This document shows, piece after piece, positions 8,874 through 20,308 of a stretch of 64,000 bases of DNA (the stretch's first letter is position 1; each line of letters starts with the position of its first letter). Made by a program: the position numbers and the translations under genes. A model generated the notes under the pieces. It was not told where the DNA came from, searched no databases, and saw only the letters and a list, made by a program, of their open reading frames with translations. Origin of the DNA: Aspidapion aeneum. Its lineage: Eukaryota > Arthropoda > Insecta > Coleoptera > Brentidae. The stretch covers positions 68,400,908-68,464,907 of the forward strand of contig OY755038.1 of assembly GCA_963576565.1 (NCBI GenBank). The letters run 5' to 3'.

Positions 8874-10547
8874 TTAAATGTATTCCTGTGTTAATTTTGT
8901 ATGACCTATTCTAAGTCGAGATAGATAAACTTGCACTTTTCGCGATTTGGTCAAGAACGACCATGGTTTCGTTGATTCTTTAATTTCACGTAACTTAGAG
9001 TTTGACATGTTCCAATGATCTTGCCAGATGTTTAGCACTTTGAATTTAATAAATGTTTTAAAATCACTGCACACTATTTGATTGATAGAAGGAGCGTTAC
9101 CATCAGTTATTGCCAGTTTCGCCTGTTGGTCTGCCATTTCATTGCCTACGATACCGACATGTGATGGAATCCAAATAAGTACGACCTCTAATGACAGTTC
9201 TTGAATCTCAAAAAGTATATCTTTAATCAGTTGAACTACAGGGTATTTTGGGTAGAGTGAGCCGACTGACTGAATTGAACTTAGAGAGTCAGACAAAATT
9301 AATGCTAAATAAAGCCTGTTGTTAACAATATACTTTAATGCCTCATAGATCGCATACAGTTCTGCTGTATACACACTGGTATATTTTGTCAGCTGGAATT
9401 TAAGAATTTCGGTATCTTTTATAATAACTGCTGCTCCAACACCCTCCAAGCTTTTTGATGCATCTGTATTTATTTTGACATGGGCCTTCATATTTTCTGT
9501 TATACTTGCAAGTTCTTTTTTGATTAGATCTGGATTTGTGTTAGCCTTATCAAACTGTATCATGGAAAATATGCACTTCGGGGTCTCAATATACCATGGT
9601 GGTTGCTGTGGTTTGTACATTAAAAAATCAGGTAAAATTTCTTTCATCTGAGCTTGATATCTTTTTGTCCGTTCGTAAAAAGATGGAGTTGCGCGTGGTC
9701 TTTGTTGGTAAATGTGCCCAAAATTGTTTTCCTTGAGGTTTTGTTTGATTGGATTTGAGTAGTTACTTAATGCGTTACCTGCATACGAAAGACCAAGGTA
9801 CATTCTTCTTGGAGTTAGAGGGGGTTCCCCCGCTTCACACAGAAGACTCTCAGCAGGACTCGTGCGGTAGGCACCTAGAATAATACGTAGGCAGGAATTT
9901 TGAACCACAGTAATTAGGTGTAAAATTGAAGAGGATGCCGAAGCATATGCTACATATCCATAATCAATTTTCGGTCTTATTAAGCTTCTGTAAATAGCCA
10001 TCAATGTTGAACTGTCGGCTCCCCAAAATCTATGTGCTATTACTTTTAATAGGTTAATGTTGGTTTGGCATTTTTTTACTAGTTTTTTTATGTGCAAATT
10101 CCAACTAAGTTTTTGGTCCAAAACCATACCCAAGAATTTTATTGATTTTCTACATTCAAGTACAGTGTTGTATAGTCGGAGACTTGGATTTACAATTTCT
10201 GTGCGTTTTTTGGAGAACAGCATTACATTGGTCTTTTCTGTTAAAAATAAGAACCCTGAGTTATATGACCATTGCTCTGACCTATGTATGTGCGCTTGTA
10301 AAATATTTTCCATTGATTTAATACATATCCCTTTTAATTTTAAGATTAGGTCATCAGCAAATATTCCAGCTTTTACTGGTGCTTTGATTTTTTTAAAAAT
10401 ATTATTTATAGCCGCTAGAGATAGAGAAAATAGAATGACTGACCCTTGAGGTGTTCCGTTTTCTTGAGTAACTTCATCTGAATAAGTATTGTTTATTTTT
10501 ACTTGAAATATTCTATTTTGTAAAAAGTTTTGAAGAAAAAATGCCAT
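8874..10547 (-). CDS. I-type LINE ORF2: reverse transcriptase C-half and RNase H
   Basis: This open frame encodes 557 residues. Residues 25-45 hold 'ENGTPQGSV', the FADD catalytic box is at 63-66, and the thumb region follows to about 300. An RNase H domain spans about 355-480 with all four expected acidic residues: D362 ('NTDAS'), E396 ('TAEL'), D420 ('LSDS') and D473 ('GNEMAD'). The enzyme would copy LINE RNA at the nicked target and degrade the RNA strand. The frame is broken at its front (10547-10647, where the fingers domain continues in another frame) and at its end (near 8873). This segment itself has no stop, so the copy is only moderately decayed. Confidence 0.9.
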   Translation of the reverse strand: MAFFLQNFLQNRIFQVKINNTYSDEVTQENGTPQGSVILFSLSLAAINNIFKKIKAPVKAGIFADDLILKLKGICIKSMENILQAHIHRSEQWSYNSGFLFLTEKTNVMLFSKKRTEIVNPSLRLYNTVLECRKSIKFLGMVLDQKLSWNLHIKKLVKKCQTNINLLKVIAHRFWGADSSTLMAIYRSLIRPKIDYGYVAYASASSSILHLITVVQNSCLRIILGAYRTSPAESLLCEAGEPPLTPRRMYLGLSYAGNALSNYSNPIKQNLKENNFGHIYQQRPRATPSFYERTKRYQAQMKEILPDFLMYKPQQPPWYIETPKCIFSMIQFDKANTNPDLIKKELASITENMKAHVKINTDASKSLEGVGAAVIIKDTEILKFQLTKYTSVYTAELYAIYEALKYIVNNRLYLALILSDSLSSIQSVGSLYPKYPVVQLIKDILFEIQELSLEVVLIWIPSHVGIVGNEMADQQAKLAITDGNAPSINQIVCSDFKTFIKFKVLNIWQDHWNMSNSKLREIKESTKPWSFLTKSRKVQVYLSRLRIGHTKLTQEYI

Positions 10548-10646
10548 GTTACCACCTATGTTCCAGTCTTTGATTTGCTGAAGAATTTTGCGTCTCCATG
10601 CTGTATCATATGCCCTCTTAATATCGAAAAAAAATGCTATTAAGAT

Positions 10647-11105
10647 TTAGTTATTGGCAAAAGCATCGTGTATTTCTGATTCTAATTCGGCAATGTTGTC
10701 TTGTGTCGATCTGTTTCGACGAAAACTGCTTTGGTGGGAATCTAGTAGGTTTTTGTTCTCCAGAAACCAGCATAATCGTTGATTCACAATCTTTTCAAAA
10801 AGTTTGCACATGACACAGGTGAGAGAGATGGGTCTATAGGAGTCTGGATTAATTGCAGGCTTTCCTTCTTTAAGAATAGGAACTATTATTGCTTTAGCCC
10901 ACAGGGTGGCAAAAATAAGCTGGGCCCAGATTATGTTGAAAAATTTTAGTAAAACTTTCATGAAACTTTCTGGGAGGATTAATGAATAATTGTGCTGGTA
11001 TGTTATCTGGCCCTGACACTGTATTTTTTAGACTATTTAATGTTTCTGTAAATTCTGTTATGGTTATTGGAGTGTACAGGTGTGGTCCACATAGTCATAT
11101 TTTAT
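10647..11105 (-). pseudogene. I-type LINE ORF2: N-terminal reverse transcriptase part
   Basis: The 104-residue frame at 10647-10961 has 'YRPISLTCVMCKLFEKIVNQRL' and 'SSFRRNRSTQDN', the fingers region of the LINE RT. Upstream, after one frameshift near 10980, 'TVSGPDNIPAQLF' continues to about 11105. The homology stops there, marking the 5' truncation. Confidence 0.8.
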
Positions 11106-11193
11106 GGCATTTTTTAACAAACTTCTTCACAGTTTACATTCTACTTCAGAGAATTTGGGGAACGGAAGAGATTTGTTATTCTGACAAATTGTC

Positions 11194-11270
11194 AAAAAAC
11201 ATTTCCAAATTTGTAAGAACCTTTCATTTTAAAATCTGTATTGGAGAATTTGACTTCACTTTACAAAATT
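11194..11270. repeat. Fragment of the 6628-6993 MITE
   Basis: The phrase 'catttccaaa...aagaacctttcattttaaaatctgtattggagaat' matches the right arm of that MITE with a few changes. Only one arm is present. Confidence 0.6.
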
Positions 11271-11458
11271 TATTTATAAAACTAGGTGTATTATACTATA
11301 TACAATATTATTTAGTAATGTTAAAGCTACAATTTTTTTACCAAGTTAACTTTTTATTTTGCTATATTTATTTTTGCTTTATTTATATTTTAACAACTTT
11401 TTCAGCTGTATTTCAATAAAACATGCAGAAATTAAGCCACAAAAATAAAACAAATATA

Positions 11459-12614
11459 ACAAATATTGTAATTAATATTAGTTTTAGTTATCCAATATTT
11501 TTTATCGGTATTTTATGTTTTACACAGTAAGTGCGAAGTCGATTATGCAACCCTAACAAAGATTTACCATCAGCATAGCGTCATCTACATTTTGGTTGAT
11601 ACGTTTTCCCACTCCTCAGTCACTTCTGCAAAAGCCCAAAATCGATCGCATTGCCTATACGCTGCAGTCTAAAGGTCGATTCTCACGAAAAATTGTCATG
11701 AAATTTGAACGATTAAATAAGGTGCATTTATCGTAAAAATTTTATTTAACTTACATTAATTTAATTTCACATACCCCAAACCGACCTAGAGTCACTTAAG
11801 AAAACTTTTACTGTATAAAAAGGTTTACTTGGAGGTGTTTGGAAAGAAATAAACTTTACAGTACAGATTCGATATCTATATGTACTTATATAAAATATAA
11901 CTCAGAAACACTGTAAAAAGCACACTATAAATTATATATTTTTTTGGTAAATTGTAAGTATGAATCAAGTTTGGTTATCAATAGCGCCATTGTACGAGCT
12001 TAGTCTGTTATCCATCAGAGAAATTCCAGATTTATTTAATAATCTATAGACGGTCGCTAATTCGGATAAATTAACTATTTTTTGTTGAAACCGCTGTATA
12101 CAAGTTAAGGCGAGTATTCATTTGAAGCAGAATTCGCTTGCCTCGCTGAGATGCCAAATGGGCGACATTCAAAAAATAGTCGTTCAACTGAATGTCCGTT
12201 TAATGTACCCACTCCGATCGAATAGCGTCGCATGCCGCGGCTCGCACAATCGAATGCACGTACACATATTAATGCTCGTTCGTCCTCGCGGAGCCATGCG
12301 AAGTCTGTGTCAAATGAATGCTCGGCTTAACACATAACCATTAGAGTAAAAGTTTTGTGACCACGAAGATTGTGCTTAGAATGAGAAAAACTACTTAAGC
12401 AGGTTTTAGATAAAAAGACAAACAACTTCCCCTCTTTATCCCTCTTCAGTCGTACGCCGTCTTCCATAAGCCGCGTCGAATGAATTTTATTGCATTTTTT
12501 TTGGTAAGGATAAAGATATTTAATTGCCTAGTTTGGGTTTGTTCTATGATACAGTTAGTCGGAGATTTTTAAAGAAGAATGCAATGTATTCTACGACTAA
12601 AATTATTGAATTGA
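11459..12614. repeat. Tandem duplication unit, copy 1 (1156 bp)
   Basis: The sequence from 'acaaatattgtaattaat' repeats with an offset of exactly 1156 bases. The copies differ by only a few bases (for example near 11719, 11983 and 12305). No convincing gene is seen: a 71-codon frame (12122-12337) lies mostly within the embedded MITE and is probably chance. Confidence 0.92.
12109..12326. mobile_element. TTAA-flanked MITE, copy 1
   Basis: A 218-bp segment is bounded by TTAA on both sides (12105-12108 and 12327-12330). Its ends are inverted repeats GGCGAGTATTCATTTG / GCCGAGCATTCATTTG with 2 mismatches in 16. TTAA target duplication is typical of piggyBac-like elements, but the terminal bases are not the usual CCC..., so the superfamily is uncertain. 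Confidence 0.72.
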
Positions 12615-13770
12615 ACAAATATTGTAATTAATATTAGTTTTAGTTATCCAATATTTTTTATCGGTATTTTATGTTTTACACAGTAAGTGCGAAGTCGATT
12701 ATGCAACCCTAACAAAGATTTACCATCAGCATAGCGTCATCTACATTTTGGTTGATACGTTTTCCCACTCCTCAGTCACTTCTGCAAAAGCCCAAAATCG
12801 ATCGCATTGCCTATACGCTGCAGTCTAAAGGTCGATTCTCACGAAAAATTGTCATGAAATTTGAACGATTAAATAAAGTGCATTTATCGTAAAAATTTTA
12901 TTTAACTTACATTAATTTAATTTCACATACCCCAAACCGACCTAGAGTCACTTAAGAAAACTTTTACTGTATAAAAAGGTTTACTTGGAGGTGTTTGGAA
13001 AGAAATAAACTTTACAGTACAGATTCGATATCTATATGTACTTATATAAAATATAACTCAGAAACACTGTAAAAAGCACACTATAAATTATATATTTTTT
13101 TGGTAAATTGTAAGTATGAATCAAGTTTGGTTATCATCAGCGCCATTGTACGAGCTTAGTCTGTTATCCATCAGAGAAATTCCAGATTTATTTAATAATC
13201 TATAGACGGTCGCTAATTCGGATAAATTAACTATTTTTTGTTGAAACCGCTGTATACAAGTTAAGGCGAGTATTCATTTGAAGCAGAATTCGCTTGCCTC
13301 GCTGAGATGCCAAATGGGCGACATTCAAAAAATAGTCGTTCAACTGAATGTCCGTTTAATGTACCCACTCCGATCGAATAGCGTCGCATGCCGCGGCTCG
13401 CACAATCGAATGCACGTACACATATTAATGCTCGTTCGTCCTCGCGGAGCCATGCGAAGTATGTGTCAAATGAATGCTCGGCTTAACACATAACCATTAG
13501 AGTAAAAGTTTTGTGACCACGAAGATTGTGCTTAGAATGAGAAAAACTACTTAAGCAGGTTTTAGATAAAAAGACAAACAACTTCCCCTCTTTATCCCTC
13601 TTCAGTCGTACGCCGTCTTCCATAAGCCGCGTCGAATGAATTTTATTGCATTTTTTTTGGTAAGGATAAAGATATTTAATTGCCTAGTTTGGGTTTGTTC
13701 TATGATACAGTTAGTCGGAGATTTTTAAAGAAGAATGCAATGTATTCTACGACTAAAATTATTGAATTTT
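12615..13770. repeat. Tandem duplication unit, copy 2 (1156 bp)
   Basis: This is the second copy of the unit above, ending at 'ctacgactaaaattattgaatt', after which the sequence becomes unique. The junction between copies is seamless. Confidence 0.92.
13265..13482. mobile_element. TTAA-flanked MITE, copy 2
   Basis: Same element as 12109-12326, carried along in the tandem duplication and also flanked by TTAA. It is a passenger, not an independent insertion. Confidence 0.72.
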
Positions 13771-15306
13771 TACACTGCGGTCGTCATGGCATAGCAGCTT
13801 AAAAAAAGTAAGAATATGTGGTTTTAAAAACCTTACAAAGTCCTTTACAGAGCTACCAAATTGTTTACATACCACATTGTTTTGCTAAGCAATGACCTAA
13901 GCGGTTTAAAATCCTCGCCGTACATTGCTTAGTATCTCAGGTTTGATCGAATTAAAAGTCACCAGGTGATCCGTGACGTGATCAAATGTAAATATCTTAT
14001 TTTTAACCAAGAAAAGTTTCATCTAAAAATTCCTGCTGACACCAAACTTAATGAAAATAAACATCCGGCAATTGTTGAATTGCAGGAATAACTTTAATGT
14101 CTTTTTACTCAAACTGTTTCAAATAGTTCTGAGAGAAACATAATCTATCCCTTTAGCAATGGCTGAACTTTAACAGGGAGTACTTCAGCCGCAGCAAAAA
14201 CGGCAGTTTCTCGCTGTTGCGTTTGTTCCGGTATGGGTCTTAGACCCTCATCCACCTCCTTCATTGTCACTACATTTTCTGTAGCGCATAACGCACCTAA
14301 ATTTATTAAAATGGTTAATTACATTCAAAATGGTTGTTTTGCAAGCAATATCACTGTCCTATGCCTAGAAATAAACAAATTTATGACAACCCGAGCGGAG
14401 TTTCCTGCAAAATTATATTTTAGCATTTAAACCTTTTCTTTGATTATAAATTTTAACGCCCGCATAATGCCTAGAACGATATTAACAAGGTTTATAAAAA
14501 CGCAATTCTTACCTCCTTCTCGCTTCGCAGATTTAAAAGAAAATACAATCTCGATCCCGTCACGCGACCTCGTTGTATCTATCCCTAGTCAGGTCTTGTC
14601 TACCTGCCTATAATTTCTCCTCTGGTGTTCCCCCTCTTCTTTAACTTTTAGGTCATGTACCGTCGTGTTTTGCTGAGATCGGGACACCCTTATATTTCTA
14701 TTTTTATGTAAACACCTGCTAAATTAGTTTATCTCTTTCTAAGCAGACTCTTCGCATGGTCACATACATACTCCTGCTGTACACTGCGGCACACAGCATT
14801 AAATCCAGTTCTATAGTTAACGTCAAAATTTTTAAGATAAATTTTGGAGAGTTATCAGAACAAACAGCATACGCCAGCAAAAAAAAGTTTTCTCAAAAAT
14901 CATGAAATGAACTAGTTCTACGTTGCCGTTGGTAGCATAGGTTTACCATATTAAAGGTAACGCAATCATAAATGTTACCTCAAAAGTACCTAGTTAGGGT
15001 CATCATTATCCAGTCTGCCACAGCCCCTGTCCTGTTATCTTTTCTTATGAGTAGGTAGGTGTAATCAGATCTACGTGTTTAGTATATGAAAGTAACTCAA
15101 TCTTCAACTGACCTGATTCCATGGCAAATAGCACACAGTATTTTTAGTGATTCCATATTTTTAGTCTGCTTCTGCACGGAAATACTAGTGAGTAGATAAA
15201 ACACGATCCTACACACAATATTTTTTAAATTTAAGACTAATTTTGTTTATCGAAATATCAGCTTTTCAAATTAATTTATAAAACAAATGAATTTAAGACG
15301 AGTCTG
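13771..15306. other. Unassigned intergenic stretch
   Basis: No coding region, inverted repeat or known element was recognised. A 65-codon frame at 14233-14430 has no recognisable features. Confidence 0.5.
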
Positions 15307-15760
15307 ATACCTTGCTAGCTATTAGCACACTCCACGTGAACTCCACGCCATATAATAGTTATTAAAAACAGTTTTTTAAATATCTCAGAATCAAAGGCTC
15401 CTACAAAGTCGTAGGTTATAACACAAATAATTGCGAAAATTTTGTTCTACTACCTATATTCCAACAACTGCATATTGATGCGTTACTCCGTTAAAAAGTA
15501 AGCATTTTTAAAAATTTTAACTGGCAAAAATTTTTCATAAGCATCTATGGATTTTTATTAAAATCTAATCAGCTTGTAATAGTTTTGAGCACTGTTTTTG
15601 TGAGAATTTCATGAAACTGGGTCCAGCGGTTTCCGAGCTATCGTATTACGTAAATAGGTAAAAAAACATCCAAATAACACATTTTCGAGGTTTTTCTTTA
15701 AAAAAGAAATTTTTGAAAACAATACCTTCTCTAGCCATTGTTGCAATGGTTAGGAAGGTA
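15307..15760 (-). mobile_element. Dispersed 0.45-kb repeat family, copy 1
   Basis: The reverse complement of this stretch matches 30408-30877 and 36541-36976 over its length: a start near 'ccttcctaaccattgcaacaatggctaga', a middle 'cgatagctc..aaaccg..tttcatgaaa', and an end 'gctagc(t)aggaaggtatcag'. The outer ends are short inverted repeats (TACCTTCCTA / TAGGAAGGTA). It is a non-coding, non-autonomous DNA element of unknown superfamily. Confidence 0.68.
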
Positions 15761-16669
15761 AAAATTAAATGCAGTATACCTGACTTGCAAACTAACACAA
15801 GCCGTTAAGACATTTTTTATAAAATATAGATATTATTTGTAGTAAATTTTTTTCTGAAGTGTTTCACGTTTTTGGCACCCACATTAAAAATGAACTAAAA
15901 TAAATAAAGATCTAAAAACATACCCTAAGCTATTAAAATGATGAACCATATAGAAATAACTTTTTCACGTTACCTCTAAAATATTCTAATTTAAATTTTA
16001 ACTAAATAGAAATCGCGTACAATACTATAATTGGCGGTTTCGCTGTAGGTTATAACTAAATAATAATAATCACTGTAAGGTTTTACTTAAAACCATAAAC
16101 AATATCTCTCGGCTGAGCACTAAAAAATGTGTTCTCTAATATTTTGTGTAAGCCACGTTTTTTACCGTGGAAATAGAGCTTTAGACGCAACTGGTGAGAG
16201 GTAATATACAAGAAACAGAAAACTTTGACTAGCCAGCAACACTGTCATCGATTTTCTTTGGGAAATCGTTGCAAAGTTTCCACACACAATGCTTACGTCA
16301 GAGGTCAAGGAGTTATTAGGAACTTATTGCAATAAAACCAGGAAGTAGTAGTGCCATGTTGTATTTTGACAGTTTGATACTGTAGATTAACAGTTGAGCT
16401 TTCAAAATATAATTAGATAAGTCGAATTTAAAAATAAGTGGTTTATTTACGTTTAATAAGGGAATACAGTAATAATGTCAATTCTTATAATTGACAAAGA
16501 GTAATCATGACAGACCAGCTGTCATCTTATAATAGAAAACTCTCCTACTCTTCAAATCATGCCTATCACTATTACTGCTTTTCTTAAGTGAAATAAGTCC
16601 ATATTGAAAAAAGTATTTAAAGATTTAGTTTTAATATTAAACTGAACAACTAACAATATGACAAAAATT
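15761..16669. other. Unassigned intergenic stretch
   Basis: AT-rich sequence without a convincing gene. The only structure noted is a short palindrome 'tgtcaattcttataattgaca' near 16477. Confidence 0.5.
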
Positions 16670-17155
16670 ATATACATACTCATTGCATGGAAATATTGTT
16701 TGTCCATTGTCTAGTTTTAACTCACTTGATTCGATTCCAATACATACGTACTGTGTCCTATCCACGTTCACTGTTAACCCCCACTTTTGGTATTCTTCCG
16801 TTAACTTTATCATCATATACTCAATGTCTTCTTTATCATTAGCTTCAATTACTTGGTCGTCAGCAAACTGTAGTGTGTATTTGCTAAATCGGTCGTTAAG
16901 TTGTATTGCTATGCCGTGTACTTTACGTTTCCAGTTTTTTAGAGCTACTGCGATATATATTTTAAAAAGAGTTGGAGAGATACAACATCCCTGTCTTCAG
17001 CCTTTCGTTACCTGGAATTCTTTTGAAGGTCAATTTCCAATTTCAATTTGAGATTTTGACCCTTGGTAAAGTTCTTTTGTCGTTTTTAAATATGTATGGT
17101 TGATATTGCTTTGTTCTAGCACTGTCCATAAATTTTCTACAGTAAGTACCACTCT
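16670..17155 (-). pseudogene. RTE-type LINE fragment (central reverse transcriptase)
   Basis: The reverse complement closely matches 21245-21720 of the plus-strand RTE-type LINE in this window, including the codons for 'FADDQVI' and for 'LRQGCCISPTLFKIYI'. The match is interrupted by changed stops, so it is dead. Both ends are abrupt; neither the 5' nor the 3' end of the element is present. Confidence 0.85.
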
Positions 17156-17950
17156 AAATCTAAAGACATTTATTTTATTATGATTTTCCCATACGTCAAA
17201 ACTAGACCGCGTTTCCTGGACCTGAATCTCAGAGAAGATCAAGATTGCGGACAGTGCAGCTCTGCTCTCTGAGATATGTCTTATCCAGATCCGTCTATTT
17301 CTGCTTGGAAAACCTTGACACTAAAACATTGCTTGAAGTAATGTCCATTTTTTGCTTTCCATAAATATCCAAAAACCCCTCAAATGGAGTGGAAAATAGT
17401 ATACTATGTACACCTTATGTAAGATAAAAATTTCGGCAATTCTGATGGTTTTTTTTATTACGGCAATACCTCATATCCGTGCTTCCTATAAGTTTCTAAT
17501 ATCCGGGAACAAAATGCTGCAAAATTTTAGGAAGACAACGGTTTGCTTGTTAAGTTTCCACAAACTTCTTTAAGATGGCGCACTATACTCCATCTCGGAA
17601 TAAAAATTTTAAATAACGATAATTAAAGCTTTTATCCAAGGGAATAAATTAAGAATGTGTTAAATCTTTATTAAGTTTTATTGTGCTTATTCAATAGAAT
17701 AATCTTGATTGAATAATTGTCAAACATTTTATTATTCATTGTTATTCAACAAATAAAAATCTGTATTTTAGGATTTCTGCGCTTTAGTTAAATTAATTGA
17801 AAAGTCCAGCAGACAAGGTTTGTAATAAACTGTACTAATTAATTAATTAGAAACGGTTTGCAGCATGCATGTTCAAAGAGAAAAGGGGGTGAAATTTATG
17901 GTGAGCCACCTCTCTATGCTTAGGAAATTAAAACGCAAGATATACTTATT
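17156..17950. other. Unassigned intergenic stretch
   Basis: AT-rich, with no gene or repeat structure that I could identify. Confidence 0.5.
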
Positions 17951-18340
17951 AGTCCGGTCAATGAATGGCCATTGAGGGGTTGTAGAGTGCATGGAGGGGG
18001 GGAGAATATTTCTCTTCGGGAAGGGGTGTTAGGTCGTTAGCATATCAAAAGTCCTCACCCCTAGCTCTCCCGCTTCAGTGGCGGAGGGGGGTCAAAAGAT
18101 GCAATTTTTCGGATGTTTGCCTATAACTCGATTACGGCGCGTTGTACAAAAAAAATGTTTGATCAAAATATAAAGAGCATTAAATTCCCTACAATATAGT
18201 TTTGCCTAGCTTATTTGTAAGTGTAACAGTTTATAAGATAGTGGCCACCAAAAACCGTTAATTTTGGAAAAACACATTTTTGCCCCTTATTTTTTATCAA
18301 ACTTGTTCATCCAGCACTTTTGTTTTTAATTTTAGAAGAA
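17951..18340 (+). repeat. Left arm of a long inverted repeat
   Basis: This matches the reverse complement of 22592-22970. Clear blocks are 'gttgtagagtgc.tggaggggggagaat', 'cccgcttcagtggcggaggggggtcaaaag' and 'gatagtgg..accaaaaaccgttaa'. The arms enclose about 4.2 kb that includes an RTE-type LINE. It may be the terminal repeat of a DNA element or two independent insertions of one family. Confidence 0.75.
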
Positions 18341-18484
18341 ATTTGTTAATATAAACGCTGTAGACTAGTCAATTTGCATTAAAAATATGTAGCAAATACT
18401 AATTTGTCTATAACATACCAAATGATACGGCAGTTTGAATTTTTTTACCAGATTTTCACAAATAATGGTTTTTGAGGGACCATC

Positions 18485-18615
18485 CTTAAATTACGTAACA
18501 CATAAAGGGGTGAGGGGGAGTATGGCCTTGCTTTACAGTCAAAGATTTTAAATGTGTTTTTTCTTGCCAATGCGTTACGAGGGGGGAAGGGGGGTTTTGC
18601 GTTACGTAATTTAAG
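18485..18615. mobile_element. Small MITE with 15-bp perfect terminal repeats
   Basis: The ends are CTTAAATTACGTAAC and its exact reverse complement, enclosing 131 bp. A diverged relative starts at 28304 ('cttaaattatgtaacgc'). Non-coding. Confidence 0.72.
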
Positions 18616-20080
18616 AACGTTCCCTGATGAGATCTTTTTACTGTATAAAGATTTGTGGCAGAGAAGATTCTCAATTACTAAACCAACTTTACCAACCAAC
18701 CGAATAAACTGACCTAACCAACCAACCTTTGTAATGGATAAGTCAAATTCATGAAGACCTATTATTTTGGGCAAATTTTGCACTGCTGTTTTCTCAAAGC
18801 ATTAAATTAATTCAATTCAATTCTTGTTGTTTTTGATAGATATAACATTACAAAAATGAGTTCTATGGCTGCAAAACAAAGAAGACGCTATTGTGTGAAA
18901 AAATTTGTTTATTTTACTTTTGATAATCTAAGTCAGGAATTTGTTTTCAATTCCAAAAACAGAGATTTTTTTATAAAGTTACTACAGAAAGACTTTAATA
19001 AAGTAGAATCACAACGCTGCAAACATCACAAGATATTGTGAGCACTGCAAATTCAAACTACATGCAGCCATCATTGTAGAAGATAGATTTGCGGTAATCT
19101 TGGTCGCAAATACTCCACCCGACCGCAATATTTTGTATATAGATCCTGTCAGGGAAGAAGTAGAAATAAATATTGTTCCTGCATGCTTTTACTGATTGCG
19201 ATTGAACATCAAATGAACCTGCTAAAATGGTATAACTCCCGGGCAAATGAAAGTTCCTTAAATGCCTACACATATGCAAATATGAAACTACTGACTTAAA
19301 AAAAATGTGCAGCAGAAACTTAAGAAAACAAGACAAACAAAATCATAATTATATGAATTACAAACATTTTCACATCACCTTTATCCAAATATTACTTTGA
19401 TCAATTGTCGCATCTCCCTAGTGTCGTAACAATAGAACAACATTAACTTAAAACATATTATCAACTAGCTAAAGCTTTGGTTAGCAAGTTAGCTAGCTCC
19501 AGAACTATAGTGTTGGGAATCTTAAGCAAACTGTATATCTTCAGCCTTCAACAAATATTCAGTGATAGCAAAAAAAAATTACAAATGACTTTTTGTAGAT
19601 GAACTGACTACAGCAACATCAAATGTAGCTGCAAAAAGATGCCTATTACATTGTACCATTTTTTATGCCACAATTATACGAAACTTTTTTGAAGGGTGTG
19701 TCCGTTTTAATCAGTCATAAAAAGGATAAAGAAGTCGAGCCTGAAATTCAAAAAAGCAAGAAAAACAAAATAATTATAATAACAATAATTATAATCATTT
19801 TCACATCACCTCTATCCAAATATTACTGCGTACAGAATTGCATCAGATTTTGTATCAACATATTATGTATACATTTTCGTTTTATTCCATATACAATATG
19901 ATTTTAAAATTTGTAGGCATAGTAAATACACTATGTTAAGAATGCTTTTGGAAGCCTAATTGATATAAATCAATCTAAAAATTGTTCTTATTATACGTAA
20001 CTTATAAAAACTTGACTATCAATGACTAGGTATTCAATTTTTTGGCTGGTTCAATAAATTTATAACGTAATAATAAAAAT
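18616..20080. other. Intergenic stretch with an unidentified small ORF
   Basis: A 61-codon frame at 18856-19041 (MSSMAAKQRRRYCVKKF...) has no recognised domain; it could be chance or an exon. The phrase 'cattttcacatcacct.tatccaaatattact' occurs twice (19369 and 19797), a short direct repeat. Nothing else is recognised. Confidence 0.4.
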
Positions 20081-20104
20081 GTTGTCCACCTATAGGTGGA
20101 CAAC
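20081..20104. repeat. 24-bp perfect palindrome
   Basis: GTTGTCCACCTA is followed directly by its reverse complement TAGGTGGACAAC. It lies just before the first recognisable LINE codons. Confidence 0.9.
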
Positions 20105-20308
20105 ACTCGCAATTAAAGTGGTATGATGTGCGAGCACTTCGTGGTGTTACCTGTGGATCTCACCACCATCTGGTAAAAGCAAAAATATTATTCCCTTTAA
20201 AAAAAAACAAATAAGGACGAAAGTATTAGAGAAAATGAAAACCTAGAGTGCATCGAAGACAATCAAAAATACAACTTTAGAAGTCTAGAAATCTAAAGTA
20301 CTCAAAGA

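Larger units (their letters stand above)
8592..11105 (-). mobile_element. I-type LINE, 5'-truncated, with poly(A) tail
   Basis: From about 11105 down to 8592 the minus strand carries LINE ORF2 sequence in several frames. It ends with a stop near 8668, a short 3' UTR containing 'GCGCTAATGATCC...GTCGATGCGC', and an A-rich tail at 8592-8605. The RT plus RNase H arrangement and the A tail fit the I/Jockey group with RNase H (I or Nimb type). The endonuclease and ORF1 are missing, so the copy is 5'-truncated, as is common for target-primed insertion. Confidence 0.82.

Noticed and set aside
12122..12337. Conserved small gene, because the same 71-codon frame appears twice (also 13278-13493)
   Set aside because: The frame lies almost wholly in a MITE inside a recent tandem duplication, so its repetition reflects duplication and not selection.
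18445..18783. 112-codon minus-strand gene
   Set aside because: It runs through the small MITE at 18485-18615, and its composition follows the repeat.
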